A stretch of DNA of 64,000 bases, taken from contig JAJFFQ010000058.1 of NCBI GenBank assembly GCA_021776565.1, positions 48,942 to 112,941 of the forward strand, written 5' to 3'. Below, one piece after another: positions 16,175 through 24,995 of the stretch (positions are counted from its first letter, which is position 1; each line of letters starts with the position of its first letter). The notes beneath the pieces are model-generated. The model was not told the DNA's origin, made no database searches, and worked only from the letters and a program-made list of their open reading frames with translations. This DNA comes from Robiginitomaculum sp. Lineage in GTDB: Bacteria > Pseudomonadota > Alphaproteobacteria > Caulobacterales > Maricaulaceae. The position numbers and the translations under genes are program-made.

Positions 16175-16477
16175 ATGGAGCCGCAATTTAACACCAATGC
16201 GCTGGATAAGGTGATCCATGGTCGGGTGCGTCTTGGGATGATGGCCTATCTGGCCTCGGTCAAGATCGCCAGCTTTGGTGAATTAAAAGAAATACTGGAT
16301 GCCTCGGATGGCAATCTTTCCACCCATTTACGCAAACTGGAAGATGCCGGTTATGTGCAGGTAAGCAAAAGCTTTCAGGGTCGAAAACCCCTGACCATGG
16401 TAGGGCTAAGCCAGGCCGGGCGCTCAGCCTGGATCACATATCTGGATCAGATGCAGGTATTGCTGAATGGGGGGTAA
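16175..16477 (+). CDS. Winged-helix DNA-binding protein (HTH_34 type)
   Basis: This 100-residue regulator is a single winged-helix domain. It has a VIHGRVRLGMMAYLA start, a recognition-helix region SDGNLSTHLRKLEDAGYV (about 45-62) and the wing FQGRKPLTMVGLSQAGRSAW. These are the hallmarks of the ArsR/MarR-like HTH_34 family, small dimeric repressors without an obvious effector domain. A GAGGAGCGG ribosome site precedes ATG 16175. Its last 44 bp overlap the convergent oxidoreductase gene. It likely binds the two CTTTGTA-type palindromes in this unit (inference). Confidence 0.85.
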   Translation: MEPQFNTNALDKVIHGRVRLGMMAYLASVKIASFGELKEILDASDGNLSTHLRKLEDAGYVQVSKSFQGRKPLTMVGLSQAGRSAWITYLDQMQVLLNGG

Positions 16478-18590
16478 GTTGCCCCCCTGCCCCGGTTATC
16501 AGCCGTGTTGAACGGTGATAGGTGATATAGGCCCAGAACCATTGCAGGGCTACAGCAATCCTGTTGCGCATCCCGGTTAAAAATCCCACATGCACGGCCC
16601 CCCACAGCCACCATGCCGGTGCCCCTGATAATCGTATCCAGCCAAAATCAGCAATGGCCGATGAACGCCCGATGGTGGCCAGCGAACCCTGGTGTTTGTA
16701 CCGAAACGGGCTAGGTTCACGTTTGCCCCGCATGTTTGCGCTAATCACCCGTGCTGCATAAACCCCGGCCTGTTTGGCCGCCGGGGCCAGCCCTGGCACC
16801 AGACCACCACCCGCCAGAGGCATGGCCGCCGTATCACCAATTACAAACACCCGGTCATCACCTTCCAGTGACAACCGGGAGGTCACCGGAACACGCCCGC
16901 CGGGGCCAGGCGCCAAGGCCAGCCATTTCGCGGCAGGAGAGGCCTGCACACCAGCCGTCCACAATACCGTGCGCGCTAAAATCCTGGAACCATCTTCCAG
17001 GGTTACGCCAGTATCATCAATATTAGTTATATTGGCACCAAAGCGCAATTCCACGCCCAGCGCCTCCAGCATTGTTATTGCCCGCGCAGAACATGCCGCC
17101 GGAAATGCCGTCAGACATCTTGCCCCACGATCCAGCAAGATGATGCGCGCTTTGGCCGGGTCAATTGTGCGAAATTCACCGTTCAACCCATGATGTGCCA
17201 GCTCGGCCAGCGCCCCCGCCATTTCAACACCGGTTGGCCCGCCGCCAATGATAACAAAGTTCAACCAGGCCTGCCGCGCGTCTACATTCTGTGCGTCCTC
17301 GGCATGCTCGAACGCGGCCAGAAGCCGGGAGCGCATATAGGTGGCATCTTCGATCTGCTTTAGCCCAGGCGCATATTTTTCCCAACTATCCTTGCCAAAA
17401 TAGCAAGACCGGGCACCACTGGCGACGATCAAATGGTCATAGGCAATGCGGCGATCGCCAAGCTTGACTTCAAACGCCTCTCGGTCAACGCCGATCACTT
17501 CGCCCATCAGCACCTGCACATTGTCCTGACCGCGAAACAAACCCCTGATCGGCAAGGCAATTTCACCTGGCGACAAGGCCGCCGTTGCAACCTGATAAAG
17601 CAAGGGTTGAAATAAATGATGATTACGCCGGTCGATCAGCGTGATGCGGCATTTCTGGCGCATCAATCTGTTGACAGCCGCCAGACCACCAAACCCTGCA
17701 CCGATAACTACAATATGCGGCACCTTTTGGTTCTTGCCTATGCTGGCCGATGGCCATTTATCAAGCTTCAGCAATCCGTCCAGAGCTAGAAACCCCGGCC
17801 CTGACCGGGCCAGAAACCCCAATAATGCCGCGATATAAAGTGTTTCTTCCCGACCCGTATTCAACGCCGTAATCAAAAGGATCACAGCCGCCAGCCCCGC
17901 TGCCGGGCGGGTTAAAAAGCCCGGTGCCAAAAAGAGCATCGCCAGTCCTGCCAGGGCTAAATGTATCACCTCACCATAATATCCAAACACCATGGAAAGG
18001 GGGGCCAGAACGACGGGGGTAGTACCTACACCCGATGGAGTCAGGGCGCTGGCCAGCAACACCCACACCAACCAAAAGCGCAATCCCGTTAACAAACCCT
18101 GACCCAGCCAGAGCGAATGTCTGGACGCAGCGGCCTTCATGGTGCCAAGACCGGTATTGCGCGATGTAATGCGCCCAAAAACAGCGTCAAGGGAAATAGG
18201 GCCAGCCCCAAACACGGCAACAAGTAGCAGCAATAATGCCCATAAAATGTTTTGCTCTTGCCCTACATCAAACAAAAATGCCGCCAGGGATACGCCCGCC
18301 AATAACAGCGCAGACACACGTGTGGCCATGCCACCCGCCAGCAACAGAGCGAACAACACCGCCACCCATACAGCCAGCATTTGCGCTGGTGAACCAGCAT
18401 GTAACCATAGCTCAAAACAGGCATATATATTCGATGGGGCCGGCTGACCCGGTGCCGCAAACTGCACCGCCGCCGCCAGGAGGAAAATCTGCGCCAGCCA
18501 TAACCGAATTGCCAAAAGCAGAAGGGGGCCAAGGATAAGCGCCATGGTCTTGCTGGTCATGTTCAGCGACCGAAAGGCCGATACAATCAT
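16434..18590 (-). CDS. DoxX-like membrane domain fused to type II NADH dehydrogenase (NDH-2)
   Basis: This 718-residue protein has two parts. Residues about 1-285 carry eight or so membrane segments of the DoxX/TQO type. Residues about 292-700 are a pyridine-nucleotide-disulfide oxidoreductase of the NDH-2 group, with GAGFGGLAA (FAD), the NDH-2-typical NHHLFQPLLYQVATAALSPGEIA, IIGGGPTGVEMAGALAEL (NADH) and VFVIGDTAA. NDH-2 passes electrons from NADH to quinone without pumping. The C-terminus ends with a basic amphipathic region that would itself sit on the membrane. The start ATG 18590 has GGAG upstream. Single long frame, so a true fusion rather than two genes. Confidence 0.85.
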   Translation of the reverse strand: MIVSAFRSLNMTSKTMALILGPLLLLAIRLWLAQIFLLAAAVQFAAPGQPAPSNIYACFELWLHAGSPAQMLAVWVAVLFALLLAGGMATRVSALLLAGVSLAAFLFDVGQEQNILWALLLLLVAVFGAGPISLDAVFGRITSRNTGLGTMKAAASRHSLWLGQGLLTGLRFWLVWVLLASALTPSGVGTTPVVLAPLSMVFGYYGEVIHLALAGLAMLFLAPGFLTRPAAGLAAVILLITALNTGREETLYIAALLGFLARSGPGFLALDGLLKLDKWPSASIGKNQKVPHIVVIGAGFGGLAAVNRLMRQKCRITLIDRRNHHLFQPLLYQVATAALSPGEIALPIRGLFRGQDNVQVLMGEVIGVDREAFEVKLGDRRIAYDHLIVASGARSCYFGKDSWEKYAPGLKQIEDATYMRSRLLAAFEHAEDAQNVDARQAWLNFVIIGGGPTGVEMAGALAELAHHGLNGEFRTIDPAKARIILLDRGARCLTAFPAACSARAITMLEALGVELRFGANITNIDDTGVTLEDGSRILARTVLWTAGVQASPAAKWLALAPGPGGRVPVTSRLSLEGDDRVFVIGDTAAMPLAGGGLVPGLAPAAKQAGVYAARVISANMRGKREPSPFRYKHQGSLATIGRSSAIADFGWIRLSGAPAWWLWGAVHVGFLTGMRNRIAVALQWFWAYITYHRSTRLITGAGGQLTPHSAIPASDPDM

Positions 18591-18710
18591 TTTTGTCTAC
18601 TCCGTCTGATGCAATTTACAAAAAGCAGCATAAAGACGGCCAGGATGACGGGCGAAACACGTCTGTTCACATTAGCGGTGAAAATTGTGAGAAATTCAGA
18701 TCGGCCTGGG

Positions 18711-19361
18711 TTATTTTACCTTACGGTTTTGCCGCCAGTATTGCAGGATAATTACCACCAGTACCGCTCCCCACCAAACCCCGATAAACGGCCCCAGATC
18801 AATGCTGCCCTTATCCGCAGGCGGCCACGGAAAGTAAATCATGTTGTTGATAAAAGACCCCAGGGCGATGGCCATGCCGATAATTCCCAACCAGGGGCGC
18901 AAGGGAAAATGACGGATCATGGCAAAGGCAAACAAGGCCGTGCCAAGATTGATCCACACGTCCCAGGCAATATCCAGACCCAATTGGGTGTTATTGGTGC
19001 CAAGGAAGGCGGCCCTGTAGAGATCAATTTTCCCCTCATCCGCAGTGGCTTTTATTTTTTCTGAGATTACCGCGCCATTCAGGCTTTGCACCGCTGCCAT
19101 GGCCCCGTTTACCACACCGGCAATGACATTCATCATGATCGCCAACCGCAGCGCGATACTGTCATAATCACGTTTCATCCATTGCCCGAGACAGTAAATG
19201 CTCAACGCATATGTCGGGCCGGAGATCAGGAATAATGGGCGACCCACTTTCCATGGCAGAACATTGAAAACCGACCCAAGAAAGTAAGACGCCATAGCAA
19301 TGACGCCAATTACAATTGCGTATTTCAGCCAGTGATTATGTTGAATTTCCGCTTTATTCAT
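18711..19361 (-). CDS. Membrane protein of unknown function
   Basis: This 216-residue protein has six hydrophobic segments, a central soluble loop (about 95-125, AVISEKIKATADEGKIDLYRAAF-like) and a short basic tail. No family was recognised. Its start overlaps the stop of the upstream TPR gene by 8 bp, which points to coupled translation and a shared job with that periplasmic TPR protein. It is the last gene of a three-gene minus-strand unit led by a TetR regulator. Confidence 0.7.
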   Translation of the reverse strand: MNKAEIQHNHWLKYAIVIGVIAMASYFLGSVFNVLPWKVGRPLFLISGPTYALSIYCLGQWMKRDYDSIALRLAIMMNVIAGVVNGAMAAVQSLNGAVISEKIKATADEGKIDLYRAAFLGTNNTQLGLDIAWDVWINLGTALFAFAMIRHFPLRPWLGIIGMAIALGSFINNMIYFPWPPADKGSIDLGPFIGVWWGAVLVVIILQYWRQNRKVK

Positions 19362-20229
19362 TGTTCAACTCCTTCAAGGCTGTTTTTGCCTGTTTTAGTT
19401 TTGGATTAAACGCCAGAGCTTGCTCAAATTCTGCTCGTGCCTCATTGGCCTTGCTATCAGCCTTATAAAGATGGCCTAGGCGATAGTGCCCCGCCGCTTT
19501 GGAAAAACGCGTGGCTGGCTTGGCGTGCTTGATATAGTGGTGCAGATAGGCATAGGCTTTTGCGGTTTCCATTTTGCCTAATTGTGCCGCTCGCGCCGCC
19601 TGGTAATATATATCCACCCTTGCATTACCTTCGGTAATCAATCCATCGAACAAGACGAAGGCACTGGTGAATTGCTGGTCAAAGACAAGCACATTGCCAA
19701 GGCCTGCCCGCACCTCGGCATTATCAGGGGCAAGGGATTTGGCTTTCTCAAAATGTCCGATTGCACCGGCCAGATCGTCGGCATCATGGGCATGGCGACC
19801 CTTCATTATATGATAACGCACGATATTTGCCGCTTTCAGGCGCAGAGCAAAAATTTCAGACTTTTTTTCGCTACCACCGCCAATTGCCGGGGCGTAATGG
19901 TAAAAATCTGCCAGTTCTTCCAGCGCGTAAACATGCCCTGGTTGCATTTCAAGCACATGATTTAACTCGGCGCGCAGCTTTTTGGTCAAGCTCAAACGCT
20001 TTAGTGGCCCGGATCGGCGGATGATTTTATCATAGGCTTTTGCGGCATAAACGCCCAGTTCAGCATTATCCTGGCCCCTGGCCCGGTCTGCTTTGATCTG
20101 ATCCAGAACATCTTCATAGCGCGCTTCATTCAACAAAACCTGATAGTGCTGATGGTCTTGTGCAAACCCGCAAGACGCCCATAGCAGGATCACACCAAGG
20201 CATAGAATAGAAATAACTCTAGTTAGCAT
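19354..20229 (-). CDS. Secreted TPR protein
   Basis: This protein of about 291 residues starts with a signal peptide (MLTRVISILCLGVILLWASCGFAQ, cleavage after FAQ likely; a Cys is near but no clean lipobox). It continues with helix pairs of the tetratricopeptide kind, clearest at about 150-185 (DLAGAIGHFEKAKSLAPDNAEV) and near the end (KANEARAEFEQALAFNPKLKQA). TPRs mediate protein contacts; here in the periplasm. ATG 20229 is chosen because GGAGG lies 5 bp upstream; ATG 20241 is also in frame. It overlaps the TetR gene upstream and the membrane-protein gene downstream. Confidence 0.8.
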   Translation of the reverse strand: MLTRVISILCLGVILLWASCGFAQDHQHYQVLLNEARYEDVLDQIKADRARGQDNAELGVYAAKAYDKIIRRSGPLKRLSLTKKLRAELNHVLEMQPGHVYALEELADFYHYAPAIGGGSEKKSEIFALRLKAANIVRYHIMKGRHAHDADDLAGAIGHFEKAKSLAPDNAEVRAGLGNVLVFDQQFTSAFVLFDGLITEGNARVDIYYQAARAAQLGKMETAKAYAYLHHYIKHAKPATRFSKAAGHYRLGHLYKADSKANEARAEFEQALAFNPKLKQAKTALKELNNE

Positions 20230-20845
20230 TTCCGCCTCCATTTCCCGGGGGTGACGACGGAATTCCCGCTTTTATGGCAGGTGAATTACCTATGCCGTTT
20301 AACAGGTCTGCAAAGGCCTGATCCGACATCAGTCGCAACTGCGCAGCATTAAACCGGCCACTGTGATGCAACATACAAAGGCCGTGGGCCTGCGCCCATG
20401 CAATCAGGGCCAGACCTGCAGGATCGCCCTTTTTTAGATCACTGCAAGCGATAGATTCACGAACCCGATCAACGACCATCTGAAACGGCAGATCGTGCTC
20501 TGGCCCCATTTCATCGGGAAAATGCGGCGCACTACCGCTAATCGGGCGCACAAACAAAAGCTGGTAAAGCTGCGGATAATCAATAGCGAAACAAACATAT
20601 TGCCTGCCGGTTTTCCATAAACGTTCCAGCGGTGTTGCTTCGTTAAGCGCCTTGATTTGATAAGCACTTAACAAACGACGGGCCTCTTCAACCAAAGCCT
20701 GACTGAGGGCGTCCTTGTCCTGAAAATGGCGATAAATTTCGGTCGGAGTTATGCCCGCCGCTTTGGCAACGTCCCGCATGGAAAACGCGACCGCTTGACC
20801 CTGCCCCAGAACCCGAAGTGTTGCATCAATAATTTTTGTTTTCAT
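20219..20845 (-). CDS. TetR/AcrR family regulator
   Basis: This 208-residue regulator has an N-terminal HTH at about 3-50 (IIDATLRVLGQGQAVAFSMRDVAKAAGITPTEIYRHFQDKDAL) and a WHG-like ligand domain (TPLERLWKTGRQYVCFAIDYPQLYQLLF, AWAQAHGLCMLHHSG). Such proteins repress until a small ligand binds. ATG 20845 follows a promoter overlapped by a TAAC-N4-GTTA operator and is better than the in-frame start at 20860, which lies inside that operator. It heads the operon TetR-TPR-membrane protein and is almost certainly autoregulated. Confidence 0.87.
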   Translation of the reverse strand: MKTKIIDATLRVLGQGQAVAFSMRDVAKAAGITPTEIYRHFQDKDALSQALVEEARRLLSAYQIKALNEATPLERLWKTGRQYVCFAIDYPQLYQLLFVRPISGSAPHFPDEMGPEHDLPFQMVVDRVRESIACSDLKKGDPAGLALIAWAQAHGLCMLHHSGRFNAAQLRLMSDQAFADLLNGIGNSPAIKAGIPSSPPGNGGGNAN

Positions 20846-20850
20846 ACCGT

Positions 20851-20880
20851 ATAATAACATACGTTATCATTAAATAACAA
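20851..20880 (-). promoter_or_regulatory. Promoter of the TetR operon with operator O1
   Basis: On the minus strand TTGTTA (20880-20875) and TATTAT (20856-20851) are 18 bp apart. The palindrome TAAC-ATAC-GTTA (20855-20866) overlaps the -10 box, placed to block the promoter. The same half-sites, TAAC and GTTA with the same 4-bp spacing, are at the centre of the 30-bp palindrome at 20901-20930. Confidence 0.55.
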
Positions 20881-20900
20881 GATATTTTTGATTAAATATT

Positions 20901-20930
20901 ACTAATAAATAACGGACGTTATTTATTAGT
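20901..20930. promoter_or_regulatory. Perfect 30-bp palindrome, operator O2 of the TetR operon
   Basis: The 14-bp arms (ACTAATAAATAACG and its exact inverse) flank a GA centre. The core TAACGGACGTTA keeps the TAAC-N4-GTTA form of O1. The centre is about 55 bp from that of O1, roughly five helical turns, so two TetR dimers could bind on one DNA face. It also lies upstream of the small lipoprotein gene's 3' end, so it belongs to the TetR operon. Confidence 0.55.
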
Positions 20931-20979
20931 TGATACCATTAACGCATCAACAGGATCACGGGTCGCAAGTGTGACAATC

Positions 20980-21177
20980 CTAAGGTTTTTTCTTTTTTCC
21001 TATGACTTTTTTGGTCACGGTTCCGGCAGTTTTTTTGACGACTTTCGTCGTGCCTTTGGCCACCAGACCTGTGGTTGATACCGCGCCGCTGGCCAAATTG
21101 ACACCGGCGCTCATAACCGAGCACCCACCAAGAGTGAGCATACCCAAAAGAGCAAAACAAAGACCGATGATGCGCAT
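20980..21177 (-). CDS. Small basic lipoprotein
   Basis: This 65-residue protein has a signal peptide and lipobox (LTLGGC, lipidated C19). The mature part, about 46 residues, is rich in G, V, T and K and ends with a strongly basic tail (KKVIGKKKKP). Such tails can bind phospholipid heads or peptidoglycan, but no role is known. The ATG at 21177 is 160 bp from the divergent DUF4175 gene. Its position upstream of the TetR promoter may be incidental. Confidence 0.65.
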   Translation of the reverse strand: MRIIGLCFALLGMLTLGGCSVMSAGVNLASGAVSTTGLVAKGTTKVVKKTAGTVTKKVIGKKKKP

Positions 21178-21336
21178 GTAATAATCCCCTAATACGATCT
21201 AAGCATACCTATCCCATCAGAGTTAAATTTTGATTGAGCGTAGCCCAAAGATCAGACCTCACTAATTTGTAATGCCATTTAGGCTTCGATCTGTGGAGTT
21301 TCCGCCTATAATGCACCCGTTAAGGATAGTGCAGTC

Positions 21337-23880
21337 ATGGTTTTTATGTCCCGTATTCGTATTGCCACAGCACGATTATTCGTGGTGTTGGCGCTGACAT
21401 GGGAACGCGCTGTGCCGGTACTGTTTCCTGCCCTTTTGTTTCCCGCGCTTTATATTGCTCTTGCTTTTTTTGGCGTGTGGGAGCGGTTTGGTGATCCGTG
21501 GCGTCTATTGGTTTTAATCCCAAGTGCTGGCCTGACGGTTTATTACGGTTATCTTGGTTTACGCGGCTTTCATTGGCCCGCTAGCAATGAACGTTCAAGA
21601 CGGCTCGAAGCAGATGTAAATTTGCGTGGTCGACCCCTGGAGGTTTTAAGTGACCAACCAGTGCAGGGTGCAAACAAAGAGGGCCGGAGGCTTTGGCAGG
21701 AACAGCAGACCCGTGCGCGGCAAACCTTAACCCGGCTACGTCCACGAAAACCCCGGGCAATGCTTGCCAGGCGCGATGTTTATGGTTTGCGTGCGGGCGC
21801 AATGCTTCTGGTTTTTGCTGGCGCGATAATGGCAGGGCCACGGGCAATAGGGCGTCTTGAAGAAGCCTTTGCACCGCGTATCCTGAGCCATGCCATTACG
21901 ACTGCACGTATAGAGGCGTGGATTACCGGGCCTGATTATGCGTTGCTGGCACCAAAGTTTTTAAGAAAAAACGATAATGAAGCTGTTGAGGTTCTTGCCG
22001 GTTCCCGGTTTCACCTGAAGGTCAGCGGTGTTGGCAAAAGACCTGTGTTGCAGATGCGTAATGGTGGTAAAAAACGTCGGCTGAGAATGCAAAAAACCGG
22101 CCCACAGAATTTTGACCTTGATGTATTGCTGGATAAAAACATCACCCTTGCACTTAACCGCCCCTTATCAAAATTTTGGCAAATCAATACCCGGGCAGAC
22201 TTGCCGCCAAAAGTGCTTTTTACCACTATGCCCAAAGGGGATACGGCTGATGCGTTGATTTTCTCGTATATAGTTTCAGATGATGTGGGCATCGATACCA
22301 TAGAGCTGGAACTTGCCCTGGCAGATAGTTCAGCAGAGCCGCAGCGAACCGCGCTTGACCTGCCAGCAAAAAACGCCAGGAGCCTTGATGAAAAAGCCAT
22401 GCTGGATTTCACCCGCCACCGCTGGGCTGGTCTTTCGGTTATTGCCAGACTGATTGCCCGTGACGGTACGGGCCAACAGGCCACAACAAAAACCGTTTCC
22501 CTCATTTTGCCTGACAAGCTTTTTGTTAATCCGATGGCCAAAGCCATTGCCGAACAACGCACCTTGCTTATCCGCGTTGACGAACCATATAAACCAATGC
22601 CGAAACGCCCTGTGCAAACCGAACAGAGCGTTCGTGAACAACCACCCTTTGCCATTGATAATCCTGCCGAACGACTGGAACGCGCCCCAGCACCTATTCA
22701 ACGTTCGGCGGCATTGATGCGGGCCAGTTTGCGCGCACCGGAAATGTTTTTTGAAGACCCTCTGGTTTATGTGGGGTTGCGTTATGCGGCTGAAAATCTG
22801 CGCCTGGCGCGCCGAAGTGCCGATTATGTAGGATTGGATGACGAATTGTGGGCGCTGGCACTTTGGGCAGAAGGCGGCGCACTGGCCGATGCCCGTGCGG
22901 CCATGAAGGCCGCAGAGCGTGCGTTTCGCCGCGCCCTGGCCCGGGGCGCACCGGCGGATGAACTGGCTCGTCTGATGTATAATTATGAGCGTGCGGTGAA
23001 GCGTTATCTTGAAGCCCTGGCCGAAGAGGCACTGCGCCGGGGACAAAAGATTGATGGCGGCAACGGTGCAGGTGGCAGCATGGATGCCAATGCATTGCAG
23101 GAAATGCTGGATGCCCTCAAGGCACTATCCGAAACCGGCGCACGGGGTGATGCCCGCAAGTTATTGCAGGCGTTATCTGATCTTCTTGAAAACATGAAAA
23201 TGCAATTGACCGCTGGCTCTGGCCCGGGAAATGATGCGGCCAGTGAAGCCATGCGCAAGGCATTGGAGGCACTGGGTGATATTACCGCCGAGCAACGCGA
23301 ACTGCTGGATGAAATGTTCCGTGAGCAACAAGGAGCCAAGGGTAGCGGTTCGCCTGAGGGCGGCAGTGAAGAACAAGGTGCGCAAAGCCCGGGTGGGCAA
23401 CCGGGAGGACAACCAGGCACTGGTCTTGCTGGTGAACAAGAGGGGTTGGGCACACGGCTTCGGGCCTTGGCCGACGGTCAGCGCGAGGAAGGTCGCGAGG
23501 GTGCGGGCGGCGCATTGGGCGAGGGTGCAGACGATATGGATCAGGCGGCCAACGCCTTGCGTGAGGACGATATAAACGGCGCATTAGAGGCGGGCAAGGA
23601 TGCCTTGTCGGCCTTGCGGGATGGTTCAGAGGCACTGGCCTCGGATCTCTTTCGACATATTCAGGAACAAAATGGGCAGGGGGCGGGTGAAGACCGTGAT
23701 CCGTTCGGGCGGCCAACACGCGGCGGTGGTTCACAATCTGCCGATGGAACGGATGTTCCCGATGTCATCAATGCAGAACGCGCCAGAGAGATATTACAGC
23801 TATTGCGCGACCGGGCAGCAGAGCAAGGCCGCTCTGCAAAAGAGCTGGAATATCTGGATCGGTTACTGGAGCGATTTTAA
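21337..23880 (+). CDS. DUF4175 family protein (TIGR02302-like)
   Basis: This 847-residue protein has two membrane segments near the N-terminus (about 27-45 and 50-68) and another at about 150-168, followed by a large, probably periplasmic region. The middle is beta-rich, and the last third is helical and then low in complexity, rich in G, Q, E and A (about 655-800). This is the layout of the DUF4175/TIGR02302 proteins confined to alphaproteobacteria; their function is unknown. The ATG at 21337 has AAGGA upstream; ATG 21349 is also possible. Confidence 0.85.
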   Translation: MVFMSRIRIATARLFVVLALTWERAVPVLFPALLFPALYIALAFFGVWERFGDPWRLLVLIPSAGLTVYYGYLGLRGFHWPASNERSRRLEADVNLRGRPLEVLSDQPVQGANKEGRRLWQEQQTRARQTLTRLRPRKPRAMLARRDVYGLRAGAMLLVFAGAIMAGPRAIGRLEEAFAPRILSHAITTARIEAWITGPDYALLAPKFLRKNDNEAVEVLAGSRFHLKVSGVGKRPVLQMRNGGKKRRLRMQKTGPQNFDLDVLLDKNITLALNRPLSKFWQINTRADLPPKVLFTTMPKGDTADALIFSYIVSDDVGIDTIELELALADSSAEPQRTALDLPAKNARSLDEKAMLDFTRHRWAGLSVIARLIARDGTGQQATTKTVSLILPDKLFVNPMAKAIAEQRTLLIRVDEPYKPMPKRPVQTEQSVREQPPFAIDNPAERLERAPAPIQRSAALMRASLRAPEMFFEDPLVYVGLRYAAENLRLARRSADYVGLDDELWALALWAEGGALADARAAMKAAERAFRRALARGAPADELARLMYNYERAVKRYLEALAEEALRRGQKIDGGNGAGGSMDANALQEMLDALKALSETGARGDARKLLQALSDLLENMKMQLTAGSGPGNDAASEAMRKALEALGDITAEQRELLDEMFREQQGAKGSGSPEGGSEEQGAQSPGGQPGGQPGTGLAGEQEGLGTRLRALADGQREEGREGAGGALGEGADDMDQAANALREDDINGALEAGKDALSALRDGSEALASDLFRHIQEQNGQGAGEDRDPFGRPTRGGGSQSADGTDVPDVINAERAREILQLLRDRAAEQGRSAKELEYLDRLLERF

Positions 23881-23890
23881 CACTGACGCT

Positions 23891-24352
23891 TTACCACTCG
23901 CCCTGATTTTTCATGCTTTGCCATGGCTCTATCGGGGCCAGAGGTTCCCCTTTTTGCAAAAGCTCAACGGATATACCGTCCGGAGAGCGCACAAAGGCCA
24001 TACGCCCATCCCGGGGCGGGCGATTTATGGTAACGCCCATCTTTTGCAAATGCGTACAACGCGCATAAATATCACTGGTCTGGAAGGCTAAATGGCCAAA
24101 ATTACGCCCGCTGTCATACCCTGCCTCATCCCAGTTCCAGGTTAACTCAATCAAGGGCAGACCAGCGGAAAAGCCATGACTGTCATGGGGTGCATTGCGG
24201 GCAACATCTTCCGGTGAGGCCAGAAAAACAAGGCTAAAGCGTCCAGCCTCATTATCCACGCGATGAAGCTCTTCCAAACCAAGCCCTTTTACATAAAACT
24301 GTAAAGACGCACCAATGTCGCTTATGCGAACCATGGTATGCAGATAATCCAT
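23891..24352 (-). CDS. gloA: Lactoylglutathione lyase (glyoxalase I)
   Basis: This 153-residue VOC-fold enzyme converts the methylglyoxal-glutathione adduct to lactoylglutathione. The four metal ligands of E. coli GloA can be matched: H5 (LHTMVRI), E69 (LIELTWNWD), H87 (NFGHLAF) and E130 (GISVELL). The motif RSPDGISVELL is the usual C-terminal signature. Compared with E. coli, a short insertion lies at about 48-62. Length and single-domain layout are those of Ni-type bacterial GloA. It is convergent with the DUF4175 gene (10 bp apart) and sits in a minus-strand run with two more genes. Confidence 0.9.
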   Translation of the reverse strand: MDYLHTMVRISDIGASLQFYVKGLGLEELHRVDNEAGRFSLVFLASPEDVARNAPHDSHGFSAGLPLIELTWNWDEAGYDSGRNFGHLAFQTSDIYARCTHLQKMGVTINRPPRDGRMAFVRSPDGISVELLQKGEPLAPIEPWQSMKNQGEW

Positions 24353-24359
24353 TCTTTAT

Positions 24360-24986
24360 TTATCCCTCTTTTGGCTTATCGGGTAAGTCTTTTGGTAGCT
24401 TCAAACCTTCTTCGGTTTGCACCAGAGGCGACCATTTGGGCCGAGGGCGCGCTGTGGGGGCATCGGGCAGTGCAGCTTCGCCGCGTGCCACACGTAATTC
24501 CTCCTCCAATGTACCCGGTCGGTACTTATGAAACCTGTGGGCAACAATAAAGGCGATCAACCCCCATGAGGCGATCAATCCAAAAAACAAAAAAAACGCG
24601 TAAACCAACGGCCCGTCCCGGCGAAACTGGCGCTGTACTTCATTGGCCAGATTGGCACTGGCTAAACCGGAACCCCCCGCCGGTTCTGCAATCAAAACCC
24701 CATAAAGCCCTGTAAGCGCCAGCATGATAAGCGGCGTGAGAACAGCCGCAGCCACGAGCATGACCGCGCCATATAACGGCCCTCGTGGGCCATGTGCGCG
24801 AACATAGGCGTGTTGAAATTTTATCGCATCCAGCCCTTTGGCAAGGTGTGGCAAGTTTTTTTTATACTCCGGCCATTCCTCGGCGGCATCACGGCGCACG
24901 CCCCTATACCCCAGCCCGGCGCGCAAGACGGCCAGAGCAAAAACAAGCGCGATGAGCGCGATAGCAATCAATGGGCCGGTATTCAT
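24360..24986 (-). CDS. Membrane protein of unknown function
   Basis: This 208-residue protein has three to four hydrophobic segments (about 5-25, 75-103, 128-150) separated by charged stretches and a proline-rich soluble tail (about 175-208) starting with LPDAPTARPRPKW. I recognise no family. It lies 7 bp upstream of gloA and 9 bp downstream of the AraC-Ogt gene, so the three probably share a transcript. Confidence 0.65.
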   Translation of the reverse strand: MNTGPLIAIALIALVFALAVLRAGLGYRGVRRDAAEEWPEYKKNLPHLAKGLDAIKFQHAYVRAHGPRGPLYGAVMLVAAAVLTPLIMLALTGLYGVLIAEPAGGSGLASANLANEVQRQFRRDGPLVYAFFLFFGLIASWGLIAFIVAHRFHKYRPGTLEEELRVARGEAALPDAPTARPRPKWSPLVQTEEGLKLPKDLPDKPKEG

Positions 24987-24995
24987 CGGGTTGTT

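Noticed and set aside
23600..24091. Plus-strand frame of 163 codons
   Set aside because: It straddles the 3' ends of DUF4175 and gloA, both clear genes, and its translation is not protein-like.
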